From Microcaldota archaeon (GTDB lineage Archaea > Micrarchaeota > Micrarchaeia > Micrarchaeales > CABMGC01), in NCBI GenBank assembly GCA_021803945.1, contig JAJZKW010000007.1, positions 1-46,523 on the forward strand: 46,523 bases of DNA, in the 5' to 3' direction. Position numbers and translations under genes: made by a program. Each line of letters starts with the position of its first letter. The stretch's first letter is position 1. The notes under the pieces are model-generated. The model ran no database searches. It was not told the origin of the DNA and worked only from the letters and a program-made list of their open reading frames with translations. This document shows, one piece after another, positions 1-8,200 of the stretch.

Positions 1-985
1 GGGACTAAGCCCTAGCAAAGAGCGGGAGTAACTCTGACTCTCTTTAGGTAGCGTAATACCTCGTCACTTAATAGGTGACTTGCATGAAGGGCGTAACGAT
101 TCTTCCACTGTCCCAACTCGGGACCTGGTGAACTTACTACGTGGTGTACATGCCACGTTCTCTCAGTGGGTAGCGAAGTCTCTATGAAACTTGACTATAG
201 TCTGTTGCTGTTGTGTGATGGATACTGCACAGCGTAAGTGGGAGCGTCGAGGCTGCGTTTTCGGACGCAGCGGAGCGACAATGTAACACCACTCTGTATC
301 TATCGCGCGACTTACAAGTAAAATTGGACAACAGCAGATGGATAGTTGGACTGGGCGGTTGCTTTCGATAAGGAAACGAAAGTGATCTATGCTCTCCTTA
401 GCCGGTTTGGAAAGCCGGCGTTAAGCATAAAGGCAAATGGAGGGCTGACTGTATTCCGAAAAGCGTGGAATGCAGACGGGAAACCGAGACTTAACGAACG
501 TTGGATGGCCTTTTAATGGGCCACCAAGCTGTCAAACAAGTTACTCTAGAGGTAACCGGTTCGTGGCGGGTGAGAGTTCACATCGACCCCGCCGTTTGAT
601 ACACCGATATGGGCTTAGGTTATCCTGGGGGTGCAGGAGCCCCCAAGGGTTGGACTGCTCGTCCATTAAAAACCTACATGAGCTGAGTTCAGTACGTCGC
701 GAGACAGTACGGTAGCAACTACTGGGAGTGTCAGTGTCAGAGGATAACATCTTTTTAATACGAGAGGAACGAAAGATGGGCGCCTCTAGTGGACCGGTTG
801 TCGAAAGGCACTGCCGGGTAGCCACGCGCTAAGCGGATAAGCCCTGAAAGCATCTAAGGACGAAGCCGCATCCGAAACGAGACACTTAGGGTGGCCGTAT
901 TACACGGCTTTGATAGGGTGGGCGTGTAAGCAAGGAGCTTCGGCGACTTGTGAGCGCACCACAACTAAATCCTAAACCAATTACT
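1..985 (+). rRNA. 23S ribosomal RNA, 3' part (domains IV-VI)
   Basis: The window opens inside the large-subunit rRNA. In order one can follow helix 69 (about 26-40), the strand of domain V holding E. coli 2061 (178), the peptidyl-transferase loop with the GTAAC core (552-556), the A-loop (652-662), the strand with A2602 (706) and the sarcin-ricin loop core CGAGAGGA (761-768). Homology is continuous, so this is a real rRNA, but many positions that are nearly invariant elsewhere differ; see findings. The 3' end is placed by length against E. coli and is uncertain by about 20 bases; a strong hairpin at about 985-1010 follows. Open frames inside this region are chance. Confidence 0.93.
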
Positions 986-1074
986 TCTGGAAGTCTACCC
1001 AGACTTTCCAGGAGCCAAACAAACTTGCTTCTCCTAATTTTTTGTGCAGGCCTCTGATAGCTTGGCAAAAACAT

Positions 1075-1201
1075 GGATAAGATCAGAGACCATAGCGTCA
1101 GCCATGCCCAAAACAGGCGCTATCGCAGATGGAAGTGATTAGCTCTAGATATACGACACGCCGTTTGAAAAAAATCCAATAGTCTAATCGAGTTTCTTAC
1201 C
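1075..1201 (+). rRNA. Probable divergent 5S ribosomal RNA
   Basis: About 90 bases after the 23S, the stretch from ACCATAGCG (1089) to GGAAGTGATTAGC matches the order and spacing of the conserved 5S segments CCAUAGCG and GGAAGUUAAGC. The spacing is 56 bases against 53 in Haloarcula. Two candidate terminal helices exist: GGATAAGA (1075-1082) with TCTTACC (1195-1201), and GATCAGA (1081-1087) with TCTAATC (1173-1179), the latter with one mismatch. The ends are therefore uncertain. Position after the 23S is the usual archaeal place for 5S. The sequence is weakly conserved, so the call is tentative. Confidence 0.45.
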
Positions 1202-1206
1202 TGGCG

Positions 1207-1260
1207 TGCCAAGATAAGTTGGCAGCTAAGATATATACGCCTCATGCCTCTTTTTGTTTA
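1207..1260 (+). terminator. Hairpin plus T-run after the rRNA genes
   Basis: TGCCAA (1207-1212) and TTGGCA (1219-1224) form a perfect 6-bp stem with a 6-base loop. The T-rich stretch CTCTTTTTGTTT (about 1248-1259) follows. Archaeal termination mainly needs the T-run, so the rRNA transcript plausibly ends here. The rest up to 1330 shows nothing recognisable. Confidence 0.4.
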
Positions 1261-1330
1261 TCCAAAGTGCAGCGGCGCGATTCGTGTAAAAGGGCTTCAT
1301 GAAACGTTCGCGTAATGCGCAAAAGCCTTT

Positions 1331-2932
1331 TCAGGGTCCGATATCCCTGCTGAGGTATCTGCAAGCAAGCTGAGTCAGGAATCCGCCATAGCTGCATATT
1401 GCATTCTCGAGCTTCTGTATCCCTGAGTGTAGGAATTGGTTAGGAGTCTGCGAAGTTATCTCCACGCTCATTGTATCGGATCCTCCATTAGATGTTGTCA
1501 CTGACACTGTGCACACGCTACTGATGGAGAAATTGGTCGTTGGCGCTGTTATGGGCACGCTTATGTTGAGGGTCTGTCCCGCGTAAGCCTGATAGCTCAT
1601 CCCTGACTCGGCCCTTATGGATGGGCAGCCGTTCAACGATACCTTGAACAGCCCAGGAGTAGTCCCAGAGTTTTTGAATGTTATCTTAAGCATCCCTGCC
1701 CCGTCTATGCCTATCGGAGACGCCCTTGCCGCCAGTATCCTTACGGCACCTCCGGGAAGCGAGGCTCCGAGTAACTGGCCGTTTATCGTAAATTCCAACA
1801 CTGGATTTCCTATGAACCTGCTGGGCAATGTTATAGTCAAAGCCACCCTGCCGCTGTAGTTTGCCTCAGTTGCTGTGTAATTCGCTATACTCTGGCCATT
1901 TGCCATCATCCCTGATGCAAGCTGGTTTGACAACGAATAGTATAACGCGGCTGTATGGTTCATGCAGCTTACCGCAGCAGCAATGGACTTGTTGGAGAGC
2001 GCTGTCGATGATACTACATTGCACGAAGCCGACAGGAAGTTTACGTTGTTCGGGCTGTACAACGATCTTATTGCAGGTATCTTTCCCTGCGCGAACTTGT
2101 AGTACTGGTTGTACCATCTCTTATACGCGCCATACGTCTGCACATACCATTTCGTCCCGTTCAGGTTGCTTACTGCCGCATACTGCGAGCCGTTAGGAGC
2201 AGCAGCAATGGACATGTAATTCCCGCTCCACGAAGCCGAGACGAGCCTGTCTGCAGACACTGCACTTCCTGAATTGTATAGCATACCTATACTGTCCGCC
2301 TGCCCGTTTGCATCTACTGTGAAATTCGCTCCAGGCGCAAGCGCAGGTGCATCTGGAAGCCTTTCTGCGTAGCCTATCGTATGGGCATATATGCATACCC
2401 TTGCAACCACGACGTTCCTTGGGCTCTGCAGGAAACCTGGCTGCACTGTAACGTAAAAGTCCCATTCGGTGTACAGGCTGCTGTTTGATTCGCATTGCCT
2501 GGCTGCAGTTGCATTCTGGTACTGCATGCCCTGATATACAGAGCCGCCTGTCGTGTATGACGACATCAGCTGCACAGGGACTAGCCCCGGACCGCTAACA
2601 AAGTAAAATGCATTCTTTCCTCCAGGCGCGCCTGTTACGATAAGCGGGTATGCAGCAGTTACAGTCACTCCATTAGGCTCGCGGTATCGCATATCGCTCG
2701 CATTTATGTACGCGTACGCTCCCTGCCCGCTTCCGCTTGCATTCATCTGTGCAGTGAATGACCATTGATACGTGGAAGGAGGCTGGCTTGCGTTAAGCGG
2801 CTGCCCGGGATTCAGTAGATTTGCAAGATGTATGCCGTAAATCGATGGATTCGGTCCAGAGGCAGATAAAAGTCCTAGGAGAGCCATGGAGACTGCAACA
2901 GCTGCAAATAAGGACATTGTTTTGACTGCCAT
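1331..2932 (-). CDS. Exported protein of unknown function with C-terminal Ig-like domain
   Basis: The 533-residue product begins with a signal peptide or anchor (hydrophobic residues about 8-25). The rest is rich in Ser, Asn, Thr, Tyr and Ala with many N-glycosylation sequons, typical of archaeal surface proteins. Residues about 370-500 look like a beta-sandwich: a strand-rich segment, then ITFKNSGTTPGLFKVSLNGC and a second Cys in CTVSV. This layout resembles CARDB/NEW3-type domains and, more loosely, domain III of HAP2/fusexins. There is no C-terminal membrane helix, so the protein is either secreted or held by the N-terminal helix. No family is recognised with certainty. A TATA box lies about 40 bases before the ATG. 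Confidence 0.75.
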   Translation of the reverse strand: MAVKTMSLFAAVAVSMALLGLLSASGPNPSIYGIHLANLLNPGQPLNASQPPSTYQWSFTAQMNASGSGQGAYAYINASDMRYREPNGVTVTAAYPLIVTGAPGGKNAFYFVSGPGLVPVQLMSSYTTGGSVYQGMQYQNATAARQCESNSSLYTEWDFYVTVQPGFLQSPRNVVVARVCIYAHTIGYAERLPDAPALAPGANFTVDANGQADSIGMLYNSGSAVSADRLVSASWSGNYMSIAAAPNGSQYAAVSNLNGTKWYVQTYGAYKRWYNQYYKFAQGKIPAIRSLYSPNNVNFLSASCNVVSSTALSNKSIAAAVSCMNHTAALYYSLSNQLASGMMANGQSIANYTATEANYSGRVALTITLPSRFIGNPVLEFTINGQLLGASLPGGAVRILAARASPIGIDGAGMLKITFKNSGTTPGLFKVSLNGCPSIRAESGMSYQAYAGQTLNISVPITAPTTNFSISSVCTVSVTTSNGGSDTMSVEITSQTPNQFLHSGIQKLENAICSYGGFLTQLACRYLSRDIGP

Positions 2933-2966
2933 CTGCCTAACCTTTCAGTATATTAGATTAATGATG

Positions 2967-2977
2967 ATTTATAAATT
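2967..2977 (-). promoter_or_regulatory. TATA box of the exported protein gene
   Basis: On the minus strand AATTTATAAAT lies about 40 bases before the ATG at 2932, which would give a short leader. The remaining gap to 3150 shows no gene. Confidence 0.5.
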
Positions 2978-3150
2978 CATAGTGGGAAAGCCCATCCGGC
3001 CTTATCCACCCATAAAACCGAGCACACCTCCATACTCCGCATCCTTTCAATGGCTATCTAATCAAGTTCAAAAAACCCCAGGGTTCTAGGACATGTTCTG
3101 ACTCGGCATAGGCTGTGCAGTTGGCATAGCAATACTTGCCTCCTTTTTGC

Positions 3151-3975
3151 TTACGTACCAGAGGGCAGGGAAGCTACCTGACCATAATCAGTTGTGAAAT
3201 TGACTCCAGATTGAAATATGCTCACGTGCACAAACCTGCTGTTACCCACGCTTAATGTTCCGCCGAGCGTCACTGGTATATCATACTGCGCAGATACGCA
3301 TGCATTGAAGGTGAAGCTTGAAGGTACGAATCCTGTCCTGCCGACTATGGCGCCATTGACCATTACTGATCCTGATCCTAAAACAGAGTAGCAGGGCTGC
3401 CCGTTGTAGATATTGATTCCGTATGAGTTTGTACTAATGTTGCCTATGCTAGAGACATTGACGAGACCTCCGAGAGCAGATTCGAAATCGCTGTAAGAAA
3501 CGCTGTTAAGCGCCGTGCATGTATAGTTGCTGTTCGCAGAGGCGGACGAATTCCATGACTTTATGCAACTGTATCCTGACGTGCCGTTGTTGAGCGATAT
3601 GACCACTTCGCTGACATTGCCTACTACAGGCAGGTATGTGAAGTTGAATGTTGTCCTTGAACTGTTGTAGTACTTGAGGAAGCTGACCTGTATGTATGGA
3701 TCAGTGTCATTTACTACTATGGAGCCTATGTAAGATACGCTCATCATCGGGGTGGAAGCTTCCTTCTGCAGTACTATTGCCCTTATCGCGCTGTAATTGA
3801 GCTGTTTTGCTGTGAGTATCGCGCTTGGGAGAGACCCGTAGGTAAGGTAAGCGTAAGTTCCTGCCAATATGAGTATAATCAGCAATACTGCCGCTATCCT
3901 CACTCCCTTCCCGTGTTTCTTCGCTTTTGCAGCCTTCTGGTTCTGTTTCTGCCGCATCCTGCCCTTGTCAGCCAT
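3151..3975 (-). CDS. N-terminally anchored exported protein, unknown function
   Basis: The 274-residue product starts with a very basic tail (residues 1-26, many Lys/Arg/Gln), then one membrane helix (about 27-46, IAAVLLIILILAGTYAYL), then about 225 outside residues rich in Ser, Asn, Thr and Tyr with several N-glycosylation sequons. Two outside Cys pairs (around YSCIKSW, NYTCTAL and PCYSVL, NACVS) could form disulfides. I recognise no domain. The basic head and single helix give an N-in, C-out topology. It is transcribed alone on the minus strand between the exported protein downstream and the ferredoxin gene upstream. Confidence 0.75.
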   Translation of the reverse strand: MADKGRMRQKQNQKAAKAKKHGKGVRIAAVLLIILILAGTYAYLTYGSLPSAILTAKQLNYSAIRAIVLQKEASTPMMSVSYIGSIVVNDTDPYIQVSFLKYYNSSRTTFNFTYLPVVGNVSEVVISLNNGTSGYSCIKSWNSSASANSNYTCTALNSVSYSDFESALGGLVNVSSIGNISTNSYGINIYNGQPCYSVLGSGSVMVNGAIVGRTGFVPSSFTFNACVSAQYDIPVTLGGTLSVGNSRFVHVSIFQSGVNFTTDYGQVASLPSGT

Positions 3976-4066
3976 TGTAAAAACTCTATTACGATTGTAT
4001 TATCTGCAGTTTATTATATATTTTGCGTATGCCAGCCCAAAATCCGCAAATCTGGATATTGCAGCA

Positions 4067-4507
4067 CTATTTCATGTCCTCTTCATCCCAGGTGCCAGCA
4101 ACAGACTTCCTGCGATGGGGCCTATAAATGTACACTTTGCCCCACGGATCCTTCACCTTTATTCTTGTAGGCCTGAGTTTCGTGTACTTGGAGAGAGAGA
4201 ATTCGTCTGCAGCAGGCTCTTCTGTCACCATCGGCCCCTGCCTTGGCGTATATTCGGGTTCTGTATCTGTTTTAAGTATAGTTATACATGAGACCGGGCA
4301 CTCCTCTGGACAGATCATGCATCCTATGCACTTGTCCACCTGTATGGGATACTCTGTCATGTCAACGTCTATGTTGGCCTTCCCCATCTCGTCCTCCACG
4401 TTTTTGTGCCTTGCCCTAGTAAAATCGAGGGCGTTGACAGGGCACACATCGCCGCATATCCCGCACTGTATGCAGAGGCTGTTGTCGAACGTGTATTTGA
4501 ACGGCAT
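4067..4507 (-). CDS. Dicluster 4Fe-4S ferredoxin-like protein
   Basis: Two complete CxxCxxCxxxCP motifs are visible (Cys 12, 15, 18, 22 and Cys 60, 63, 66, 70 of 146 residues), each able to hold a 4Fe-4S cluster. The 37-residue spacer between them is longer than in small bacterial ferredoxins and closer to the NuoI/polyferredoxin type. The C-terminal 60 residues (TEPEYTPRQGPMVTEEP onward) are unlike standard ferredoxins. The gene starts 8 bases after the end of a membrane-protein gene on the same strand, so the two are very likely one transcript. An electron-carrying role is sure from the motifs; the partner is inferred. Confidence 0.9.
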   Translation of the reverse strand: MPFKYTFDNSLCIQCGICGDVCPVNALDFTRARHKNVEDEMGKANIDVDMTEYPIQVDKCIGCMICPEECPVSCITILKTDTEPEYTPRQGPMVTEEPAADEFSLSKYTKLRPTRIKVKDPWGKVYIYRPHRRKSVAGTWDEEDMK

Positions 4508-4515
4508 CTTAACAT

Positions 4516-5256
4516 CTATGCATTGGGCTTGCCTGCCTGCGGCGCATTCGTAGGCTGCTGCGTAGTCTTTATTACCGGCTTAGGCTCGGTCTTTATCGAC
4601 CCTCTTGGTTCGTCCCCCTGGATTCCGTACCTGAAGGCTATACCTCCGGCTACCGCAAGCAGTGCCAGGCAGAAATAGAAGGAGTATATGGACAGGGCCG
4701 GATTAGCCTGCGAATTGAAGTATGTATAGAAGAATCCCCAGATATTGCTTGTCGAAAGCGATACTGTAGGGGGCAGCCTTGCAAGCTGAGCTGCACTCTC
4801 GGTCACGGTTATCGTCCCGAATATATACAGCAGGCTCCCTGCTCCGACAAGGAGCGTAAGCACGCGGTTCCATCTCGGATCCTCGTCCGTGTCCTTTATC
4901 AGGAGTATCACTAGCGCGAAAGCGAAGAAGTCTATGGCAAGAGGCATGAAAGGAACCGATATCGGATAATCCTGGTATGTGCCAGGGTAGAAGAGCATGA
5001 ATCCAAGGAACACTATAAGGAATATGCTTGCGTCCCTAAGGAGTATGAAAAGCAGCCACCATATATCTGCAGCAAGCCTAAGAGTGAACTTCTTGAGTAC
5101 CCTGAGGAAATACCTCCTTGCTATCTGCATCGATATCGCAAGTATCATCAGGAGTGTAAGGAGCACAGTAATGGTACTTTCGGTATATATTGAGCCCGCA
5201 GTCACATATGTAGACACTTGAAGGACTATCCAGCTTAGGCCAAGCATGCTATCCAA
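4516..5256 (-). CDS. Multi-pass membrane protein, probable redox partner of the ferredoxin
   Basis: The 246-residue product has about six hydrophobic helices (roughly residues 5-20, 27-43, 66-88, 100-120, 133-150, 188-208) and a hydrophilic C-terminal tail rich in Lys, Pro and Gln. No quinone, haem or metal motif is obvious to me, and I cannot name a family. Its 3' end is 8 bases from the start of the dicluster ferredoxin gene. The inference is a small membrane complex passing electrons to or from the ferredoxin. Confidence 0.8.
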   Translation of the reverse strand: MDSMLGLSWIVLQVSTYVTAGSIYTESTITVLLTLLMILAISMQIARRYFLRVLKKFTLRLAADIWWLLFILLRDASIFLIVFLGFMLFYPGTYQDYPISVPFMPLAIDFFAFALVILLIKDTDEDPRWNRVLTLLVGAGSLLYIFGTITVTESAAQLARLPPTVSLSTSNIWGFFYTYFNSQANPALSIYSFYFCLALLAVAGGIAFRYGIQGDEPRGSIKTEPKPVIKTTQQPTNAPQAGKPNA

Positions 5257-5342
5257 AGCAAATGCTCGATTAAGGTATAAAAAGCTAACATCGTACCGAG
5301 CGAATCAGCAGAGAGCCGTTATCTACGTCTCCATCAGATCTA

Positions 5343-5606
5343 TCAGAAAGGGTTTATCCCGTAATTCGACTTAATTCCTTCGACATACTTACGTATCGCA
5401 TTCTGGTCCATGCCGTTTATGCGATTACCCAGGTCTTCATTCTCCACATACGCATCAACGAATTGCCAGATGTACCACCTTATGTAGTGGGTCTCCTTGT
5501 CGTCAAGTGCAGATCCGTCAAGGAACTTCTGAACTATCCTCTGCATCTTACCGCTGCTGTCGTATGTATAATGAAAGGGGTCCCTGTGTGGCTTATTATC
5601 GTTCAT
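5343..5606 (-). CDS. Small hypothetical protein
   Basis: The 87-residue product is soluble, acidic and largely helical, with a Trp/Tyr-rich centre (HYIRWYIWQFVDAYVE). It has no membrane segment and no Cys. I recognise no family. It lies 86 bases upstream of the membrane-protein/ferredoxin pair on the same strand and could be the first gene of that transcript. Confidence 0.65.
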   Translation of the reverse strand: MNDNKPHRDPFHYTYDSSGKMQRIVQKFLDGSALDDKETHYIRWYIWQFVDAYVENEDLGNRINGMDQNAIRKYVEGIKSNYGINPF

Positions 5607-5801
5607 TTAATCAGGATGGGATATGCGGCCTGCAAGCAATAAATGTGGTTTGGGGTGGGTTTGCAGGCCTTTAGCATAAGCACATACCCGCATTACATTA
5701 TGACAGACCCATTATATAAGAAGTAGCTTATATTTTTGCGGTTTTCGACTGCAATAAGGTAATAATCATATAAATTTTTAATATATTCATAATTATAGAT
5801 A

Positions 5802-5824
5802 GGTTATTCGACATAATAATAACC
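5802..5824. promoter_or_regulatory. Palindromic operator before the Lrp-like gene
   Basis: GGTTATT (5802-5808) and AATAACC (5818-5824) form a perfect 7-bp inverted repeat with a 9-bp spacer. It lies directly upstream of the AT-rich TATA region (about 5826-5840) of the regulator gene that starts at 5861. That is a usual place for autoregulation by Lrp-type dimers. The 5607-5860 gap otherwise holds AT-rich promoter DNA only. Confidence 0.45.
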
Positions 5825-5860
5825 AATATATTTAATTAAATTACCATAGTTATATATATT

Positions 5861-7267
5861 ATGCAAACTCTCCCCAGAAATATAGTCAAGGCCCTTGAGG
5901 ACCTCAAGAAGAGATATCCCTTCTATGTCACAGCGAAGAGGATAAACGGAAGGTACTACCTGTATAAGGAGATTGGTGTATGGGATAAAACCGAGAAAAA
6001 GGAAAGGATCGTCTCGGAGTATCTTGGCAGGATAACTGATGATGGAAATTATATAAAAAAGAAGCTCTCCGCGAAGGACGACATAGAAAATGCAAAGGCT
6101 CTCATCGCATCGCACGGTGGAGAGATAATCTGGCACAATCCTGAAGAAAACAGGGATATCGGGCCAAAACAAACCCCGGCAGTTCCATCGAGAAAAACGC
6201 CAGGCAGCGAAGAAAACCTGAAGATACTCACTGCATTAAGCATGAATTCAAGGATATCTATGAAGAGATTATCCGAGATAGCCGGAATAAACGAGTCCAC
6301 GGCGCATTACAAGGTAAGCGCCCTTGAAAAGAAGTTCGGAATCCGGTACATATCAGAGATTGACACAGAAAAGCTAGGTTTCACCACTTACCTAATCCTT
6401 GTAAAATTCGAGGAAGGCCTACCTACCTCAAAAGAAGCGGTCGAGGTATTAAAAAAAGAGCCTCGCATTCAGTTTGCGGCTGCTACAAAGGGCGATTTCG
6501 ATATGGTGATCTATCTCTTGGACGAAAACTCAAGAAGCGCCGAGGATAATCTGTGGAAGATCATGTCAGAAGGCGGTTTAGAGAACTACAAAGCCAAGTG
6601 GAACCTGGTGCCTTTCGGGCAGATTGGCTCTGTTGTTCCCCTCCGCGAAGAGTTCTTTACCGGCGTGCTGCAAGATAAACTACCATCAAGGAAACCAGAA
6701 AAAAACACATCAAATCAAATAAACCTAAGGAACAGGGAATTTTTATTGCTTAAAGAGCTGAACACAGATGCCGCAGTAGATTTCACTGAAGTGGACAGTA
6801 AACATGGCCTAGTAAAGGGCAGTTCGCGTTATTCATACCACAAATTGAAGGAATCAGGAATACTTATACGTACTACCATAACCATGGAGAATCTGCCGAT
6901 GAGGTATCTGGGTATGCTGATTGTTGAGACAGAATCCCCAAAAGAAGTAAAAAAGACAAGACACAAACTACTTCTCGATGAGCTTGAATACGGATACATC
7001 GCGAGTAAGTATGCATTAATGGGGAACATTGGCATGCCTGAAGGAATAATGCTTTTTGCTCCGATAGTAAACGAAGGAGACTTGGATAACTTTGCCGATC
7101 ATCTTAAATCAGAGTTCAAGGGCACGGTTGTGCGTACGCTGATAGCAACCGAGATACTGGTCGGGTCTTTATGCTACAGGAGACCGGACATGGCGCACTT
7201 CAAGCGGTACTCATACCTGGTTGAAAATGGGTACCTGGAAAGAAAAGCGCTTGTGAATTACGAATAA
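5861..7267 (+). CDS. Lrp/AsnC-like transcription regulator with extra N-terminal module
   Basis: The 468-residue product has three parts. Residues 1-100 carry a basic beta-rich module (RYYLYKEIGVWDKTEKKERI, then YLGRI) resembling the N-terminal module of some archaeal DDE transposases. Residues about 115-165 are a winged helix-turn-helix of the Lrp/AsnC type (ILTALSMNSRISMKRLSEIA, then ESTAHYKVSALEKKFGI), followed by a RAM-like ligand or dimerisation segment to about 250. A second half (about 280-465) seems to repeat the helix-turn-helix plus beta layout (NREFLLLKELNTDAAVDFTE). This is three times the length of a normal Lrp. It has its own promoter with a palindrome and is probably autoregulated. 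The targets are unknown. Confidence 0.75.
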   Translation: MQTLPRNIVKALEDLKKRYPFYVTAKRINGRYYLYKEIGVWDKTEKKERIVSEYLGRITDDGNYIKKKLSAKDDIENAKALIASHGGEIIWHNPEENRDIGPKQTPAVPSRKTPGSEENLKILTALSMNSRISMKRLSEIAGINESTAHYKVSALEKKFGIRYISEIDTEKLGFTTYLILVKFEEGLPTSKEAVEVLKKEPRIQFAAATKGDFDMVIYLLDENSRSAEDNLWKIMSEGGLENYKAKWNLVPFGQIGSVVPLREEFFTGVLQDKLPSRKPEKNTSNQINLRNREFLLLKELNTDAAVDFTEVDSKHGLVKGSSRYSYHKLKESGILIRTTITMENLPMRYLGMLIVETESPKEVKKTRHKLLLDELEYGYIASKYALMGNIGMPEGIMLFAPIVNEGDLDNFADHLKSEFKGTVVRTLIATEILVGSLCYRRPDMAHFKRYSYLVENGYLERKALVNYE

Positions 7268-7351
7268 AAATAAGATTAGGATAAGTCAGTTCGCCGCCTT
7301 AGTATGATCCATTCATCATCGTATCACCATCTAATTATTTATTAAACAATG

Positions 7352-7363
7352 GCATTTATAAAT
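7352..7363 (+). promoter_or_regulatory. TATA box of the methyltransferase gene
   Basis: CATTTATAAATG lies about 43-52 bases before the ATG at 7405. The start itself is preceded by GGTG, which fits an archaeal Shine-Dalgarno site. Confidence 0.5.
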
Positions 7364-7404
7364 GTATAACACACTCTAAGCCAAAGCGAGGATACGGTGC
7401 CATA

Positions 7405-8160
7405 ATGAAGAGAATTAATGCAAATATGGATGCGCACGGCCAGGTCATACTCAGCTATTTCAAAAAGCTGCATAGCTTTGATGTTGTTGAGAGAGATGAC
7501 GGATACATCAACATCGACGCAGGAGCTGACATGTACTTCTCAGAATACCAAAACTGGAGGAACCACGAAAAAGAGGCAATAAAATATGCAAAGGGAAGAT
7601 GCCTTGACATAGGCTGCGGCGCAGGAAGAGTGCTTCTCTATCTTCAGAGAAGGGGCTTAAAACCCACAGGAATAGACTCTTCCCCTATTGCAGTAAAGGT
7701 ATGCCGGCTAAGGGGTGCTAAGGACGCAAGGGCAATGGCCATAGAAGATATAGGAAAATTCAGCAAGGGCAGTTTCAACTCCATAATAATGTTTGGGAAT
7801 AATTTCGGACTCTTCGGAAGCCGCTCCAAGGCAAAGCGGCTGCTTAATACGCTCAGGGATATCACGTCCGAAGACGCAGTCATAATAGCCGAAAGCAGGG
7901 ACCCCTACCTTACTGATAATCCAATACATTTCAAGTACCATCAAAGGAACAGGAAGCTCGGAAGGATGCCCGGCCAGCTACGCATACGCATCAGGTTCCA
8001 GCAATACGCAACAGGCTGGTACGATTACCTTTACGTCTCAAAGAGAGAGATGGAAAACCTGCTGAGCCGAAGCGGATGGGAAATAGAGCGATTTATAGAT
8101 GCAGAAGGCTACAATAAGAACGGAGAGTTCATAGCCATAATAAAGAAAAAAGGCAAATAG
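7405..8160 (+). CDS. Class I SAM-dependent methyltransferase
   Basis: The 251-residue product shows the Rossmann motif I CLDIGCGAGRV (about 66-76) and the acidic residue of motif II after the next strand (GIDSS, Asp about 91). A motif IV-like strand follows (SIIMFGNNFGLF). The substrate cannot be read from the sequence; the fold is Methyltransf_11/25-like. It is 40 bases upstream of a DUF192 gene on the same strand, but that gene seems to have its own TATA box. Confidence 0.85.
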   Translation: MKRINANMDAHGQVILSYFKKLHSFDVVERDDGYINIDAGADMYFSEYQNWRNHEKEAIKYAKGRCLDIGCGAGRVLLYLQRRGLKPTGIDSSPIAVKVCRLRGAKDARAMAIEDIGKFSKGSFNSIIMFGNNFGLFGSRSKAKRLLNTLRDITSEDAVIIAESRDPYLTDNPIHFKYHQRNRKLGRMPGQLRIRIRFQQYATGWYDYLYVSKREMENLLSRSGWEIERFIDAEGYNKNGEFIAIIKKKGK

Positions 8161-8200
8161 CACCTGCTCTCCTTTTATAGGCCCGATTCGCAAAAGAGAG

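Noticed and set aside
470-1074. Open frames of 60-95 codons on both strands inside the first kilobase
   Set aside because: They lie in continuous 23S rRNA homology; no protein is expected.
1081-1130. ATAGCG/CGCTAT hairpin in the 5S region as a separate regulatory RNA or terminator
   Set aside because: It falls inside the segment whose order and spacing match 5S rRNA, so 5S is the simpler reading.
1331-2932. Substrate of the archaeosortase-like enzyme
   Set aside because: The C terminus has no motif-helix-basic tail tripartite signal.
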